64,000 bases of DNA from Lederbergia lenta NBRC 16444 (GTDB lineage: Bacteria; Bacillota; Bacilli; Bacillales; Bacillaceae_C): assembly GCF_001591545.1 (NCBI RefSeq), contig NZ_BCVC01000001.1:1674001-1738000 (forward strand), read 5' to 3'. The position numbers and the translations under genes were made by a program. The notes under the pieces are model-generated. The model had not been told where the DNA came from. It saw only the letters and a program-made list of their open reading frames with translations, and searched no databases. Of this stretch, positions 45,760-56,128 are shown piece after piece. Each line of letters starts with the position of its first letter. The stretch's first letter is position 1.

Positions 45760-45788
45760 CAAAAAAGCCAGGTTTCCCTGGCTTTTCT
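45760..45788 (-). terminator. Terminator of pnp
   Basis: AAAAAAGCCAGG pairs with CCTGGC, followed on the right by TTTTC and flanked on the left by six As (U tract on the minus strand). Confidence 0.9.
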
Positions 45789-45797
45789 TTTTTTTAT

Positions 45798-47915
45798 TTA
45801 TTTCTGTTGTTCTTTTTCTTTTTGTTCCTTTAAAACGGCTTTTCTTGAGATATTCACTCTGCCTTGGTTGTCGATTTCAATTACTTTAACCAGTAATTCG
45901 TCACCAATTGCTACTACATCTTCTACCTTATTCACTCTTTCTTCAGCAAGTTGTGAAATGTGTACAAGACCATCTTTTCCAGGGAAAAGTTCAACGAAAG
46001 CACCAAATTTTTCAATGCGCTTTACTTTACCTAAATACATTTGGCCAATTTCGACTTCACGTACAATATCTTCAATAATTTTCTTCGCTTTTTCATTCAT
46101 TTCATCATCAGCTGATGCAATAAATACTTTACCATCTTGTTCAATATCAATTTTCACGCCAGTTTCTTCAATGATTTTATTAATTTGTTTACCGCTTGGC
46201 CCAATAACATCTCTGATTTTATCAGGATTAATATTCATTGTTAGGATTTTTGGCGCGTACTGTGATAAGCGTTTGTTTGGCTCGTCTATCGTTTGAAGCA
46301 TGGAATCAAGAATATGCATCCGACCATGTTTTGCTTGAGTCATTGCTTCTTCAAGAATTTCTCGAGAAAGACCAGCTATTTTAATATCCATTTGTAGAGC
46401 GGTAATTCCATTTGCTGTTCCCGCTACTTTAAAGTCCATATCACCCAAATGGTCTTCCATGCCTTGAATATCAGTTAGAATTGTATAATGTTCACCTGTT
46501 TTTACTAGACCCATTGCAATACCTGCTACTGGAGCTTTGATTGGAACACCTGCATCCATCATTGCTAAAGTACTTGCACAAATACTTGCTTGTGAAGATG
46601 AACCATTTGATTCCAATACTTCTGAAACAAGTCTAATTGTATAAGGAAAATCTACCTCATTTGGGATTACTGGCTCTAATGCACGTTCTCCAAGTGCACC
46701 ATGACCAATTTCACGACGACCTGGTCCACGGATTGGCCCTGTTTCACCGACACTAAAATGTGGGAAATTATAATGGTGCATGAAACGCTTCGTCTCTTCA
46801 ATCCCCAGTCCATCAAGAATTTGTACATCCCCTAATGCACCAAGTGTACAAATACTCAAAGCTTGTGTTTGACCACGGGTAAATAATCCTGAACCATGTG
46901 TTCTGGCCAATAATCTAACTTGAGAAGCGAGTGGACGGATTTCATCTGGTTTACGTCCATCTGGTCGGATCTTTTCAACCGTAATTAATCGGCGCACTTC
47001 TTCCTTCACTAAATTACCCAAGATCTGTTTTACTTCTTTAATTGTTTCCTCATCGATATCTTCTCGCTCTGAAAATTCAGCAATTACTCGTTCGTTTACA
47101 CTTTGAATTGCTTCTTCGCGCGCATGCTTTTCTTCTACTTGAATTGCTTCAACAAGGCTTTCTTCACACATGCTACGCACTTCAGCATCAAGTTCCTCAT
47201 TTACTTCAAATAGTTCTATTTCTCTTTTAGGTTTCGCGATTTGCTCAACAATCTCTTCTTGGAATGCAATTAAACGTTTTATTTCGTCATGTCCAAACAT
47301 AATGGCTTCAAGCATTGTTTCTTCCGATACCTCTTTAGCCCCTGCCTCTACCATATTTATAGCATCTTTTGTTCCCGCTACAATCAGATCAATATCGCTA
47401 TTTTCCATTTGTTCAACAGAAGGATTAATGATAAAGTTTCCATCTATTCTACCAACAGCAACTCCTGCTATCGGTCCTTCAAATGGGATATCAGAGATAC
47501 TTAATGCTAGAGATGAGCCGAACATAGCAGCCATTTCTGAAGAACAATCTTGATCTACACTCATTACAACGCTGACAACTTGTACTGCGTTTCTGAAGCC
47601 ATCTGCAAATAATGGTCTGATTGGACGGTCGATTAATCGACTAGCAAGAATTGCTTTCTCACTTGGACGCCCTTCTCTTTTAATAAAACCCCCAGGGATT
47701 TTACCTACTGCATATAAACGCTCTTCATAGTTAACTGTTAACGGAAAGAAATCTACTGATTTCGCTTCCTTAGATGCTGTTACAGCACAAAGAACAGCTG
47801 TATCACCATATCTAACAAGTGCTGCTCCATTTGCTTGCTTTGCTAATTGACCGACTTCTACTGTTAGCTTACGTCCAGCCCAGTCGATGCTGAATATTTT
47901 TTTCTCTTGCTCCAT
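45798..47915 (-). CDS. pnp: Polynucleotide phosphorylase
   Basis: PNPase degrades RNA 3' to 5' by phosphorolysis and is a main exonuclease in Bacillus mRNA decay. The 705 residues contain two RNase PH domains (about 10-220 and 315-530, the second with [22 protein letters not shown]-like segment around 433), a KH domain with [15 protein letters not shown] near 562, and a C-terminal S1 domain (about 620-690). Upstream, the rpsO-pnp leader holds two hairpins, a hint of autoregulation. ATG 47915 lies behind AGAGAGG. Confidence 0.98.
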   Translation of the reverse strand: MEQEKKIFSIDWAGRKLTVEVGQLAKQANGAALVRYGDTAVLCAVTASKEAKSVDFFPLTVNYEERLYAVGKIPGGFIKREGRPSEKAILASRLIDRPIRPLFADGFRNAVQVVSVVMSVDQDCSSEMAAMFGSSLALSISDIPFEGPIAGVAVGRIDGNFIINPSVEQMENSDIDLIVAGTKDAINMVEAGAKEVSEETMLEAIMFGHDEIKRLIAFQEEIVEQIAKPKREIELFEVNEELDAEVRSMCEESLVEAIQVEEKHAREEAIQSVNERVIAEFSEREDIDEETIKEVKQILGNLVKEEVRRLITVEKIRPDGRKPDEIRPLASQVRLLARTHGSGLFTRGQTQALSICTLGALGDVQILDGLGIEETKRFMHHYNFPHFSVGETGPIRGPGRREIGHGALGERALEPVIPNEVDFPYTIRLVSEVLESNGSSSQASICASTLAMMDAGVPIKAPVAGIAMGLVKTGEHYTILTDIQGMEDHLGDMDFKVAGTANGITALQMDIKIAGLSREILEEAMTQAKHGRMHILDSMLQTIDEPNKRLSQYAPKILTMNINPDKIRDVIGPSGKQINKIIEETGVKIDIEQDGKVFIASADDEMNEKAKKIIEDIVREVEIGQMYLGKVKRIEKFGAFVELFPGKDGLVHISQLAEERVNKVEDVVAIGDELLVKVIEIDNQGRVNISRKAVLKEQKEKEQQK

Positions 47916-48008
47916 ATAAAAAACGCCTCTCTTTCATGGACGGAAAACATTTTTACCGTCATACATAATTTATTTTAGGTTTGTCGATAACATAATTGCC
48001 TACTACAC

Positions 48009-48107
48009 ACTGAACATTAGACATAAATATGATTTTACTCCTTAACAACTAATCCTTAAATTCATATGCATGTCCAATGTTCAGTTCTGTCATGTTTTAA
48101 ATGACAG
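48009..48107 (-). other. Hairpins in the pnp leader
   Basis: ACTGAACATT (48009-48018) pairs perfectly with AATGTTCAGT (48076-48085), continuing after one mismatch with GACAT/ATGTC around a loop of 45 bases. A second stem is CTGTCAT (48087-48093) with ATGACAG (48101-48107). Both lie in the 317-base rpsO-pnp gap (47916-48232), upstream of pnp on the minus strand. Enterobacterial pnp is autoregulated through a processed leader stem; a similar role here is inference. Confidence 0.6.
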
Positions 48108-48186
48108 TCCTTAGCAGTATAGCCGCAGTCGGCAATTATGAAACCATTAATTTTCATCTCGTCTCTACATCTGTGTTTAACCTAAC

Positions 48187-48216
48187 AAAAAAGCGGGAAT
48201 AATCCCGCTTTTTTTT
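48187..48216 (-). terminator. Terminator of rpsO
   Basis: AAGCGGGA (48191-48198), ATAA, TCCCGCTT (48203-48210), As on the left and Ts on the right. It lies 17 bases after the rpsO stop. Confidence 0.92.
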
Positions 48217-48232
48217 ATTGGTTCCATACAAA

Positions 48233-48502
48233 TTAACGACGGAGACCAAGGCTGTTAATCAATTCACGATAACGTTGTACGTCATTGTTTCGTAGATAAG
48301 TCAAAAGATTACGACGTCGACCTACCATTTTCATCAAACCACGTCTTGAATGATGGTCTTTTTTGTGCGTACGCAAATGTTCATTCAGCTTATTAATATC
48401 TGCTGTTAGAACTGCAATTTGCACTTCTGGAGACCCAGTATCATTTTCATGAATCTTATATTGGTTGATGATTTCGTTTTTTTGTTCTTGAGAAATCGCC
48501 AT
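48233..48502 (-). CDS. rpsO: Ribosomal protein S15
   Basis: The 89-residue S15 binds 16S rRNA and nucleates the platform of the small subunit. Family segments: [19 protein letters not shown] near 20, [22 protein letters not shown] split over 40-65, and [32 protein letters not shown] precedes ATG 48502. It has its own sigma-A promoter and terminator, and pnp follows. Confidence 0.99.
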   Translation of the reverse strand: MAISQEQKNEIINQYKIHENDTGSPEVQIAVLTADINKLNEHLRTHKKDHHSRRGLMKMVGRRRNLLTYLRNNDVQRYRELINSLGLRR

Positions 48503-48591
48503 CCTGTTTCACCTCCTGTTTTTACAATCCCCTGTTACCTAGCAATCGTCGGTGAGTCGTTTTGCCAAGCAAAGGTTCTTGATACTGTATT

Positions 48592-48620
48592 AGAATACAT
48601 CTTTCTCTGAAAAAAATCAA
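48592..48620 (-). promoter_or_regulatory. Sigma-A promoter of rpsO
   Basis: The minus strand has TTGATT (48615-48620), exactly 17 bases, TATTCT (48592-48597), about 90 bases before the rpsO start, so the leader is long enough for S15 autoregulation, which is not shown here. Confidence 0.6.
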
Positions 48621-48622
48621 GT

Positions 48623-49573
48623 TTATTTATCGATTGAATGAAAGTAATCTATAGCTGTTATCTTATCCTTTGCTATTTGTGCCTTTAATTCATCAATCCC
48701 ATTAAACTTTTGCTCATCTCTTATTCTAATATGCCATTTTAATTCAATTTCTTCTCCATAAATGGATTGATCAAAATTAAGTATATGTACCTCAATCGAT
48801 AAGTTGGATTTACTAGGATCTTTAAATGTTGGTTTATATCCAACATTACAAACCCCTTCCTGCCAACTTCCCGCTACTAATAATTGAACAGCATAAACAC
48901 CAGTTTTCGGTATAATATAATCATTATGCAACTGAATATTAGCAGTTGGAAAACCGATCGTTCTTCCTCGTTTTTCACCGTGGATAACTGTCCCTTTCGT
49001 AGTGTAAAAACGTCCGATTAATTCTTTTGCTTCAATCATCGAGCCTTCACTTAACAGCTTCCGAATAGCCGTAGAACTAACTTTCTCCTGCTTGTCTTCT
49101 AATTTATCTACAGTTGTAACGTCAAACCTGCCACGAGCATGGGTCGGTAATGTCTCCATCGTACCTTTCCCGAATTTACCGTATGAATAATCGAATCCGG
49201 CAACAACATGCTTAACATTTAGTTCAGCAAGATAATCATCGACAAATTGCTGTGGAGAAAGACTAGCAAAAGCAGAAGTAAATCGAATAATAAATAAATA
49301 ATCTATTCCAAGTTCTTCAACTAAATCAATCTTGTCTTGCAATGGTGTAATATATTGAATAGACGTATTTTTCTTTCCTAGAACAACTGATGGATGTGGA
49401 TCAAAGGTCATTACAGCGCTTTTCCATCCGTTTTGCTTCGCAATATTTTTTGCAGTAGTAATCACTTCTTTATGACCTCTATGAACCCCATCAAAGAATC
49501 CAAGAGCTATAGATAGCGCTGGAAAGTCTTCTTTATTGTTTACTTGCGGATGATGAATCATTATTACATTCAT
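48623..49573 (-). CDS. ribF: Bifunctional riboflavin kinase/FAD synthetase
   Basis: It converts riboflavin to FMN and FAD. The 316 residues have an N-terminal adenylyltransferase domain with ALGFFDGVHRGHKEVI near 23 and SSTAIRKLLSEG near 162, and a C-terminal riboflavin kinase domain with GRTIGFPTANIQ near 205 and PKTGVYAVQL near 225. AAGGTGAC stands before ATG 49573. It follows truB by 27 bases, as in B. subtilis where the gene is called ribC. Confidence 0.97.
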   Translation of the reverse strand: MNVIMIHHPQVNNKEDFPALSIALGFFDGVHRGHKEVITTAKNIAKQNGWKSAVMTFDPHPSVVLGKKNTSIQYITPLQDKIDLVEELGIDYLFIIRFTSAFASLSPQQFVDDYLAELNVKHVVAGFDYSYGKFGKGTMETLPTHARGRFDVTTVDKLEDKQEKVSSTAIRKLLSEGSMIEAKELIGRFYTTKGTVIHGEKRGRTIGFPTANIQLHNDYIIPKTGVYAVQLLVAGSWQEGVCNVGYKPTFKDPSKSNLSIEVHILNFDQSIYGEEIELKWHIRIRDEQKFNGIDELKAQIAKDKITAIDYFHSIDK

Positions 49574-49600
49574 TATTTGTCACCTTTTTCGAACATATAG

Positions 49601-50509
49601 TTATTCTTCATTAATCCTTAACACTTTGACTGGTTTAATGGCAGTTTCATTTTCTGGATGAACATGATAAATAGCCATTGCTTTATCGTTATACAACATC
49701 GTAACTTGACCTTCAGACCAGTGCTCTGGTTTATTTAAGACTGCACCATTTTTAACTTTAGACATAGTAGCATTATCCATTGAATAAAAAGGCAATTGTT
49801 CCAGTCCTTTTTCCAGTGGGAAAAGAATCTCATCTACATTGTTGGCGTCGATTTTACTCTGCAATTGCTCAAATGTTACGCAATCTTTCTCTGTAAATGT
49901 TGCAGAAGCAACACGAACCAAACTTGACATATGTGCTGGATAGCCCAATTTTTCTCCTATCATCACTGCGAGAGTACGAATGTAAGTCCCCTTACTACAT
50001 TTTACACGAAATTTAAAAGATAGTTTCTCGTTTTCTTCATGTAGATCATCAAGAAGTATGAGTTCATATATCATTACTTCCCTTACTGGTCTTTCCACTT
50101 CTATTCCAGCCCGAGCATATTCATAAAGCTTTTTACCGTTTACTTTTACTGCTGAAAACATCGGTGGGATTTGGGTGATCTGCCCTGTCAAAGAGCTAAG
50201 TACATCATTTATCTCTTCTCTTGATATAGAACGAGTAACTTTTTCTTCTTCTACGATCTCACCAGAAGCATCTTCTGTTGTAGTAGAAAATCCTATTGTT
50301 ACCTCCCCTTCATACACCTTTCCAGCATCTGTAATGTATTCGGCAATTTTTGTAGCCCTACCAAGACAAATAGGAAGTACCCCTTCTACATCTGGATCTA
50401 ATGTTCCTGTATGTCCTACCTTTTTCATTTTAAGCATCTTTCTGATTTTAAAAACGCAGTCATGCGATGTAAGTCCTTTTGGCTTCCATAACGGTAATAT
50501 GCCCTCCAT
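49601..50509 (-). CDS. truB: tRNA pseudouridine-55 synthase
   Basis: TruB makes pseudouridine 55 in the T-loop of tRNA. The 302 residues hold KPKGLTSHDCV near 9, the catalytic Asp in GHTGTLDPDVEGVLPICLG near 35, and the motifs RVKCSKGTYIRTLA near 166 and FPLEKGLEQLP. AAGGGGG precedes ATG 50509. It is followed by ribF; upstream, a 234-base gap with a degenerate repeat separates it from rbfA, unlike the tight B. subtilis arrangement. Confidence 0.97.
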   Translation of the reverse strand: MEGILPLWKPKGLTSHDCVFKIRKMLKMKKVGHTGTLDPDVEGVLPICLGRATKIAEYITDAGKVYEGEVTIGFSTTTEDASGEIVEEEKVTRSISREEINDVLSSLTGQITQIPPMFSAVKVNGKKLYEYARAGIEVERPVREVMIYELILLDDLHEENEKLSFKFRVKCSKGTYIRTLAVMIGEKLGYPAHMSSLVRVASATFTEKDCVTFEQLQSKIDANNVDEILFPLEKGLEQLPFYSMDNATMSKVKNGAVLNKPEHWSEGQVTMLYNDKAMAIYHVHPENETAIKPVKVLRINEE

Positions 50510-50582
50510 TAGTTTACCCCCTTTTTACACTTTGTGCGAATATCGCGCTTATAGATAAAACAGAATATAAACGCAGGCATCC

Positions 50583-50640
50583 GTTTAGCAACATACGAAC
50601 TACACTCTCAAGATGCAAGTGCGTCGTAGTTGGACGAAGA
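50583..50640. repeat. Possible degenerate intergenic element between rbfA and truB
   Basis: GTTTAGCAACATACGAACTAC followed by GTGCGTCGTAGTTGGACG. It resembles the core at 45503 weakly. GTAGT and ACTAC arms give a partial inverted repeat. Confidence 0.3.
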
Positions 50641-50696
50641 ATAACTTCTTTTAAAAGTTAGTTACCACTCACGATTGTTTTATAATTTCCTTAACG

Positions 50697-50727
50697 AGAA
50701 AAAAGATAGACATGACGTCTACCCATT
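50697..50727 (-). terminator. Weak terminator behind rbfA
   Basis: TAGAC (50707-50711), five bases, GTCTA (50717-50721), with AAAAAAG on the left that reads CTTTTTT on the minus strand. The stem is short. Confidence 0.45.
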
Positions 50728-50743
50728 TTTTTCTGTACATCAA

Positions 50744-51085
50744 TCAATCTTCTTTAATTTGTTTAAGCAATGTTTCAATTTTATTACCATACGCAATTGA
50801 TTCGTCAAATTCAAAACTAATTTCAGGGGTTTTACGCAAGCGAATTCTTTGGCCGATTTCAGCTCTGATAAATCCCGTTGCTTTTGCTAAACCTTTTAAA
50901 GTATCTTGCTTCTGTTCTTCGTCTCCAAGAACAGAAATGTATATTACAGCCTGTTGGAGATCGCCAGTTACTTTTACATCTGTAACGGTGACAAAGCCAA
51001 TTCTTGGGTCTTTAATTTTCCGGCTAATAATCTCGCCGAGTTCTTTTTTCATTTGTTCGCTCACTCGATTGGCACGCAAACTCAT
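50744..51085 (-). CDS. rbfA: 30S ribosome-binding factor A
   Basis: RbfA acts late in maturation of the small subunit. The 113-residue KH-like protein has [20 protein letters not shown] near the start and [19 protein letters not shown] near 33. ATG 51085 lies 6 bases after GAGGTG; a GTG nine bases upstream overlaps that site. It begins 15 bases after ylxP. Confidence 0.96.
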   Translation of the reverse strand: MSLRANRVSEQMKKELGEIISRKIKDPRIGFVTVTDVKVTGDLQQAVIYISVLGDEEQKQDTLKGLAKATGFIRAEIGQRIRLRKTPEISFEFDESIAYGNKIETLLKQIKED

Positions 51086-51100
51086 TTCAAACACCTCACA

Positions 51101-51379
51101 TTACAGCCATTCAAATATCGTAGATGTTCTTTCCCACTCTGGAAAAGAGTCAAGAAATTTAATGGCATGATCAAGCTCACGCTCAGCTGCTTGCCGTGAA
51201 GAAGAAACAGTTACTATGGCAAGCTTTGACAGTTGCCATAGATTCTGATGATCTACTTCAGCAATGGAGACATTGAACTTTTGTTTCGTTCTAGTTATTA
51301 CCCGCTGAAGGACTGCACGTTTTTCTTTTAATGATTGTGAACTGTAAATTTTAAACTCACACTCACAATACCCGATCAT
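51101..51379 (-). CDS. ylxP: YlxP, DUF503 protein
   Basis: A 92-residue protein of the DUF503/YlxP family, with [22 protein letters not shown]-type core (about 15-36) and [24 protein letters not shown] split over 37-60. It has been linked to ribosome assembly by position. The gene overlaps the infB stop (ATGA), so it is translationally coupled between infB and rbfA. Confidence 0.95.
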   Translation of the reverse strand: MIGYCECEFKIYSSQSLKEKRAVLQRVITRTKQKFNVSIAEVDHQNLWQLSKLAIVTVSSSRQAAERELDHAIKFLDSFPEWERTSTIFEWL

Positions 51380-53661
51380 TTTCGTTCGATTTCTTCCATT
51401 ATATAAGCTTCGATGATGTCTCCATCTTTCACATCATTGAAGTTTTTAATAGTAATACCACATTCATAGCCTTGATTTACTTCTTTAGCATCATCTTTAA
51501 AACGTTTCAAAGCATCTATTACGCCTTCGAAAATTACGATACCATCTCTAATTAAACGCACACCGCTATCACGTGTAATTTTTCCATCTATTACATAAGA
51601 TCCAGCGATCGTACCAATTTTCGACACTTTGAATGTTTGTCTTACTTCTGCCTGACCGATGATTTTTTCTTCGTACTCTGGATCAAGCATACCTTTCATT
51701 GCTGCTTCGATTTCTTCGATTGCTTTATAGATTACACGATGCAAACGAATCTCCACATTTTCCGTATCAGCGACACGTTTTGCATTGACATCTGGACGCA
51801 CATTAAAACCGATCATAATAGCATTAGATGCAGCGGCTAATGTTACATCTGATTCATTAATTGCTCCTACAGCGGTATGAATGATCTTGATATTGACACC
51901 TTCAACATCTATTTGTCTAAGCGCAGCAGCTAATGCTTCTGCTGAACCTTGTGTATCTGCTTTAACGATAACGTGTAAATCCTTCATTTCGCCTTGTTTC
52001 ATTTGATCAAATAATGTATCCAAGCTTACGCGAGAACTTTCATTACGAGATGCCTGTAATGATTCTTGAGCACGAATTTCACCGACATGTCTCGCTGTTT
52101 TCTCATCATTAAATACAACGAATCTGTCTCCAGCTTGTGGAACGTCACTCAATCCAGTAATCTCTACTGGCGTTGATGGCGCTGCATCTTTTACACGTCT
52201 GCCTATATCATTTACCATTGCACGAACACGGCCAAATGTATCTCCGACTACGATTGGATCACCTATTTTCAAAGTTCCGTTTTGAACTAATAAAGTGGCA
52301 ACGGATCCTCTTCCTTTATCCAATTGTGCCTCGATAACAGTACCCATAGCGTTTCTATTAGGATTTGCTTTAAATTCTTCTACTTCACTTACAAGTAATA
52401 TCATTTCGATCAAGCTGTCGATACCTTCCCCATTCAAAGCAGATATGGGAACAAATATAGTATCCCCACCCCAAGCTTCAGATACTAATCCATGTTCTGT
52501 CAATTCTTGCATTACTCGATCAGGGTTTGCAGTTGGTTTATCCATTTTATTAACAGCTACAATGATTGGCACTTCCGCTGCTTTAGCATGGTTAATCGCT
52601 TCGATTGTTTGTGGCATAACTCCATCATCCGCGGCAACTACAAGTATTGTGATGTCAGTCACTTTAGCTCCACGGGCACGCATCGTTGTAAACGCAGCAT
52701 GGCCTGGAGTATCTAAAAATGTGATCTCTTTACCATTTGATTCAATTTGATATGCACCGATATGCTGTGTAATCCCACCAGCTTCACCAGCTGTTACTTT
52801 CGTATGGCGTAATGAGTCGAGTAATGTTGTTTTACCATGGTCAACGTGCCCCATAATTGTAACAACTGCCGGACGCTCTACCAAGCTTTCTTCTGAATCC
52901 TCTGTGAAGTAAACTTCCAGATCTGTTTCATCAATTTGAATTTCTTCTTCGACTTCAACTCCATAATCTGTGCAGATTAACTCAATGGAATCATGATCCA
53001 AATCTTGGTTAATTGTCGCAATTACCCCGAGTAAAAATAGTTTCTTTATTAATTCAGATGGCTCTTTATGAAGTTTTTTCGCCAATTCGCCTACTGTTAA
53101 TGAACCAGTAAAAGTAATTTTTTCTGGAAGCTCCTTTTGCTTTTGCGGAGCTGGTTGATGCTGCTGTGGTTTCTGTCTTTGTTTGATGTTTTTATTCGTA
53201 TTTCCTCTACGATTTTTATTAAATCCTTTATTACCTGGTTTCTGTTGTTGAGGTTTATTTGGTTTTTGGTTGGATGTACTATTCTTCATATTCGTTTTAT
53301 TCTGCCCCATCTCATTATTACGTTGACTTCCGCTTTTTTGTTGGTTCGCAGTTGATTGTGTCTGTGGTTTATCATTTCTGCGCTGCGGAGACGTATGTTG
53401 ATTTTGATTCGTTTGTTGTCTTGGTTTATTCGATTCGTCTTTTTTAGCTTGTGTTACCGATTTGCTCGCCGGTTCACTAGCGCGGTCATTATTTTGAGAA
53501 GATTTAGCATTAAATGAAGAATCCAGTTTTACGATCGTTTCTCCATCAATTGTAGACATATGATTAGAAACTTCAACATTCATACTTTTTAATTTCTCAA
53601 TTACAGCCTTACTTGAAGTATTTTGTTTTTTTGCATATTCATATACGCGTAATTTACTCAT
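51376..53661 (-). CDS. infB: Translation initiation factor IF-2
   Basis: IF-2 brings initiator tRNA to the ribosome. The 761 residues: a small N-terminal IF2_N domain (about 1-55), a low-complexity Gln/Asn/Lys/Pro linker (about 60-175), a second IF2_N domain (about 180-235), the GTPase with GHVDHGKTT near 271, DTPGHAAFT and NKMDKP, then domains II-IV. ATG 53661 lies behind GGGGGTG. Start of infB follows ylxQ by 15 bases. Confidence 0.98.
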   Translation of the reverse strand: MSKLRVYEYAKKQNTSSKAVIEKLKSMNVEVSNHMSTIDGETIVKLDSSFNAKSSQNNDRASEPASKSVTQAKKDESNKPRQQTNQNQHTSPQRRNDKPQTQSTANQQKSGSQRNNEMGQNKTNMKNSTSNQKPNKPQQQKPGNKGFNKNRRGNTNKNIKQRQKPQQHQPAPQKQKELPEKITFTGSLTVGELAKKLHKEPSELIKKLFLLGVIATINQDLDHDSIELICTDYGVEVEEEIQIDETDLEVYFTEDSEESLVERPAVVTIMGHVDHGKTTLLDSLRHTKVTAGEAGGITQHIGAYQIESNGKEITFLDTPGHAAFTTMRARGAKVTDITILVVAADDGVMPQTIEAINHAKAAEVPIIVAVNKMDKPTANPDRVMQELTEHGLVSEAWGGDTIFVPISALNGEGIDSLIEMILLVSEVEEFKANPNRNAMGTVIEAQLDKGRGSVATLLVQNGTLKIGDPIVVGDTFGRVRAMVNDIGRRVKDAAPSTPVEITGLSDVPQAGDRFVVFNDEKTARHVGEIRAQESLQASRNESSRVSLDTLFDQMKQGEMKDLHVIVKADTQGSAEALAAALRQIDVEGVNIKIIHTAVGAINESDVTLAAASNAIMIGFNVRPDVNAKRVADTENVEIRLHRVIYKAIEEIEAAMKGMLDPEYEEKIIGQAEVRQTFKVSKIGTIAGSYVIDGKITRDSGVRLIRDGIVIFEGVIDALKRFKDDAKEVNQGYECGITIKNFNDVKDGDIIEAYIMEEIERK

Positions 53662-53676
53662 ATGGTCACCCCCGTT

Positions 53677-53982
53677 TTATTCATCGAGCATTGAAGCCAG
53701 TTTCTTTGCAAAACCTTCATCTGTGAGTGTTACTACTACTCTGGCTTCCTTTCCAATCGCATGGCCTAGTTGTTCTCGCGATTCAACAAAGAGATAAGGG
53801 ACTTTATAAAAATTGCATTTATCTTGTAATTTTTTTAATGTGTTAGAAGAAGCATCTCTTGAAATAATAACAAGCTTAGCTCTTGCTTGTTTAATTTCTT
53901 TAATTACTAATTCTTCTCCCGAAATCGTTTTTCTCGCTCTGGTTGCCAATCCAAGCAGTGACATCCATTTTTCTTGTTTCAT
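53677..53982 (-). CDS. ylxQ: YlxQ, L7Ae-family RNA-binding protein
   Basis: A 101-residue member of the L7Ae/L30e kink-turn-binding family: [18 protein letters not shown] near residue 9, [17 protein letters not shown] near 36, and a C-terminal [21 protein letters not shown]. It is a conserved member of the nusA-infB operon. The start ATG 53982 follows the rnpM stop by 3 bases. Confidence 0.95.
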   Translation of the reverse strand: MKQEKWMSLLGLATRARKTISGEELVIKEIKQARAKLVIISRDASSNTLKKLQDKCNFYKVPYLFVESREQLGHAIGKEARVVVTLTDEGFAKKLASMLDE

Positions 53983-53985
53983 CTA

Positions 53986-54261
53986 TTATTTATTATCTCC
54001 ATCAATGAGTTTCAGGAGCTCCACATATATAGAGTTATCAACTTGAGCATGTAATTGACTTGCTAATACATTTTTCTTTTCAGCAGATAGAATTGCCTCA
54101 CGATCTTTCGAAATATAAGCGCCTCTGCCTGATTTCTTACCAGTTAGATCGATAGAAACGTCACCTTCTTTGGAACGGACGATTCTAATCATCTCTTTCT
54201 TGGGCTTCATTTCTCCTGTTGCCAAACATTTACGCATTGGTATTTTCTTTTGAATCGCCAT
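53986..54261 (-). CDS. rnpM: RnpM (YlxR), RNase P-associated small RNA-binding protein
   Basis: A 91-residue YlxR-family protein, with the signature PMRKCLATGEMKPKKEMIRIV near residue 8 and GRGAYISKD near 45. It was recently described as a modulator of RNase P in B. subtilis, if I recall correctly; earlier work linked YlxR to transcription. GAGGTG stands before ATG 54261. It lies between nusA and ylxQ. Confidence 0.95.
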   Translation of the reverse strand: MAIQKKIPMRKCLATGEMKPKKEMIRIVRSKEGDVSIDLTGKKSGRGAYISKDREAILSAEKKNVLASQLHAQVDNSIYVELLKLIDGDNK

Positions 54262-54273
54262 TATATCTCACCT

Positions 54274-55401
54274 CTATTCGATTTCTTCATCCTGTAAATC
54301 GAAAGGTTCTTCATTTTCATCATCCATAAAAAAGTTATTAGCGTTCTCACGCGGATAAATGCCAGCTTCGCGAGCATCTGTTTCACTTTTTATATCGATT
54401 TTCCATCCCGTTAATTTGGCTGCAAGTCGAGCGTTTTGTCCTCGTTTACCAATTGCGAGTGACAATTGATAATCAGGCACTACTACTGTTGTTGCTTTGT
54501 CCTCCTCATGTACTATTACATCCAAAACTTTTGAAGGACTTAATGAGTTAGCAACAAATATAACAGGATCTTGAGACCATTCAACTATGTCTACCTTTTC
54601 ACCCTTTAGTTCATTTACAATTGCTTGTACACGTGAACCTTTAGGTCCAACACATGATCCTACTGGATCGACTTCCGAATTATCCGTGCTAACAGATATT
54701 TTAGATCGATCTCCTGCTTCGCGAGCTACTGAATTTATTTCAACCGTACCATCATAAATTTCTGGAACTTCCACTTCAAATAATCTTTTTAGAAGGCCAG
54801 GATGTGTACGAGATACATAAATTTGTGGACCCTTTGTTGTTTTTTCTACTTTCGTAATATACACTTTAATACGGTCATGTGGTTTATATGTTTCATTTGG
54901 CATTTGTTCACTTTGAGGCAAAAGAGCTTCAATCTTCCCAAGACTCACATAAATAAATCTTGGGTCTTGTCGTTGAACAATCCCCGTCATGATATCATCT
55001 TCACGATCAACGAACTCTGTGTATATAATACCGCGTTCCGCTTCTCTTACACGTTGTGTAACAACTTGCTTAGCGGTTTGCGCTGCGATTCTACCAAAAT
55101 CTTTCGGTGTTACTTCTAGTTCTACAATGTCACTTGCTTCATAAGCTGGATTTATACTTCTTGCTTCATCAAGTGAAATCTCTAATCTAGAATCGAAAAC
55201 CTCATCCACAATTTCTTTACGAGCGAAAACTCTCATCGTGCCAGTTTCCAAGTTCAAATCGACACGGACATTTTGGGCTTGATTAAAATTCCGCTTGTAA
55301 GCCGAAACAAGTGCGGCTTCTATTGCTTCTATTAATACGTCCCGCGAAATGCCTTTTTCTTTTTCCAAAATAATCAGAGCATCTAATAATTCTGAGCTCA
55401 T
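54274..55401 (-). CDS. nusA: Transcription termination/antitermination protein NusA
   Basis: NusA binds RNA polymerase and promotes pausing and intrinsic termination. The 375 residues show the N-terminal polymerase-binding domain, an S1 domain (about 135-200), and two KH domains (about 205-345, with [17 protein letters not shown] and [18 protein letters not shown]), followed by a short acidic tail ([12 protein letters not shown]). The length is typical of Firmicutes. AAAGGGGATG precedes ATG 55401, and a structured spacer lies between it and rimP. Confidence 0.97.
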   Translation of the reverse strand: MSSELLDALIILEKEKGISRDVLIEAIEAALVSAYKRNFNQAQNVRVDLNLETGTMRVFARKEIVDEVFDSRLEISLDEARSINPAYEASDIVELEVTPKDFGRIAAQTAKQVVTQRVREAERGIIYTEFVDREDDIMTGIVQRQDPRFIYVSLGKIEALLPQSEQMPNETYKPHDRIKVYITKVEKTTKGPQIYVSRTHPGLLKRLFEVEVPEIYDGTVEINSVAREAGDRSKISVSTDNSEVDPVGSCVGPKGSRVQAIVNELKGEKVDIVEWSQDPVIFVANSLSPSKVLDVIVHEEDKATTVVVPDYQLSLAIGKRGQNARLAAKLTGWKIDIKSETDAREAGIYPRENANNFFMDDENEEPFDLQDEEIE

Positions 55402-55420
55402 GACAAAGTCATCCCCTTTT

Positions 55421-55462
55421 GGCCCACATTCTGTGGGTCACGTCAGCATTGCCCCGGACGTG
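55421..55462 (-). other. Structured spacer between rimP and nusA
   Basis: Two stems: CCCACA (55423-55428), TTC, TGTGGG (55432-55437), and CACGTC (55439-55444) with GACGTG (55457-55462), followed by another GACGT at 55471. The stretch is GC-rich in an AT-rich setting. It could be an inserted repeat fragment or a mini attenuator before nusA. No T tract follows on the minus strand, so it is not a terminator. Confidence 0.6.
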
Positions 55463-55488
55463 ACAACGCCGACGTTCCTTTTTTTAGT

Positions 55489-55956
55489 TTAAAATACAAT
55501 GGCTAATCTGGCTTTTGCAACTTTCTCTAATGGAATATCTACTGTCTTTATTCGTGTTTTAATCTTCACTTCAATTGTAAGTAAGCCCTCTTGAAAAGAT
55601 ACAAGCTTTCCTTCAAACACTTTTTCTCCATCGATAGGTTCGTACGTTTTAATGTTTACGTACTTATCAACAGCTTTCAAAAAATCTGCTTCTTTTTTTA
55701 AAGGGCGTTCTGCCCCAGGCGAAGACACTTCAAGAAAATAGTTATGTGGAATCGGATCTAATTCATCTAAATGCTCACTGAGACGCTCACTAACAATCCC
55801 ACATTCCTCAATGTCAACACCATTTTCTTTGTCAATAAACAAACGGAGAAACCAATTTTTCCCCTCTTTTACATACTCAATATCAACTAATTCAAGATTC
55901 ATATCCTCTAAAATTGGGATAGTAAGTTCTTCTACAATACTTATTACTTTACTCAT
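55489..55956 (-). CDS. rimP: Ribosome maturation factor RimP
   Basis: RimP helps 30S assembly. The 155 residues have an N-terminal domain with [22 protein letters not shown] split over 24-46 and [18 protein letters not shown], then [10 protein letters not shown] near 90 and an SH3-like C-terminal domain. ATG 55956 lies 6 bases after GGAGG; a longer in-frame start upstream runs back into the promoter region. First gene of the rimP-nusA-infB operon. Confidence 0.95.
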   Translation of the reverse strand: MSKVISIVEELTIPILEDMNLELVDIEYVKEGKNWFLRLFIDKENGVDIEECGIVSERLSEHLDELDPIPHNYFLEVSSPGAERPLKKEADFLKAVDKYVNIKTYEPIDGEKVFEGKLVSFQEGLLTIEVKIKTRIKTVDIPLEKVAKARLAIVF

Positions 55957-55986
55957 AATAACCTCCAGGATAAGAGTTTCAACGGT

Positions 55987-55995
55987 TATATACCA
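55987..55995 (-). promoter_or_regulatory. Candidate extended -10 promoter of the rimP-nusA-infB operon
   Basis: The minus strand reads TGGTATATA, a TGn extension before TATATA, about 31 bases before the rimP start. A TTGACA further upstream is too far away to pair with it. Confidence 0.3.
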
Positions 55996-56014
55996 GATTA
56001 TCCGCAACAATACG

Positions 56015-56039
56015 AAAGAGTGGGGGGCGCCCACTCTTT
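56015..56039 (-). terminator. GC-rich terminator between polC and rimP
   Basis: AAAGAGTGGG (56015-56024), GGGCG, CCCACTCTTT (56030-56039), a perfect 10-bp stem. On the minus strand the T tract (CTCTTTCGT) is short. Confidence 0.65.
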
Positions 56040-56128
56040 TGTCAACAGAGAGTTATTCACAGTATTTCCATTAAAAATATACCATAACCATTTTTCTTTT
56101 GCAAACAACCTAGGCTTTGTGAACCCCA

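Noticed and set aside
45664-46296. Plus-strand open frame of 210 codons opposite pnp
   Set aside because: It begins in an intergenic repeat with no ribosome site and runs antisense through the conserved 3' part of pnp.
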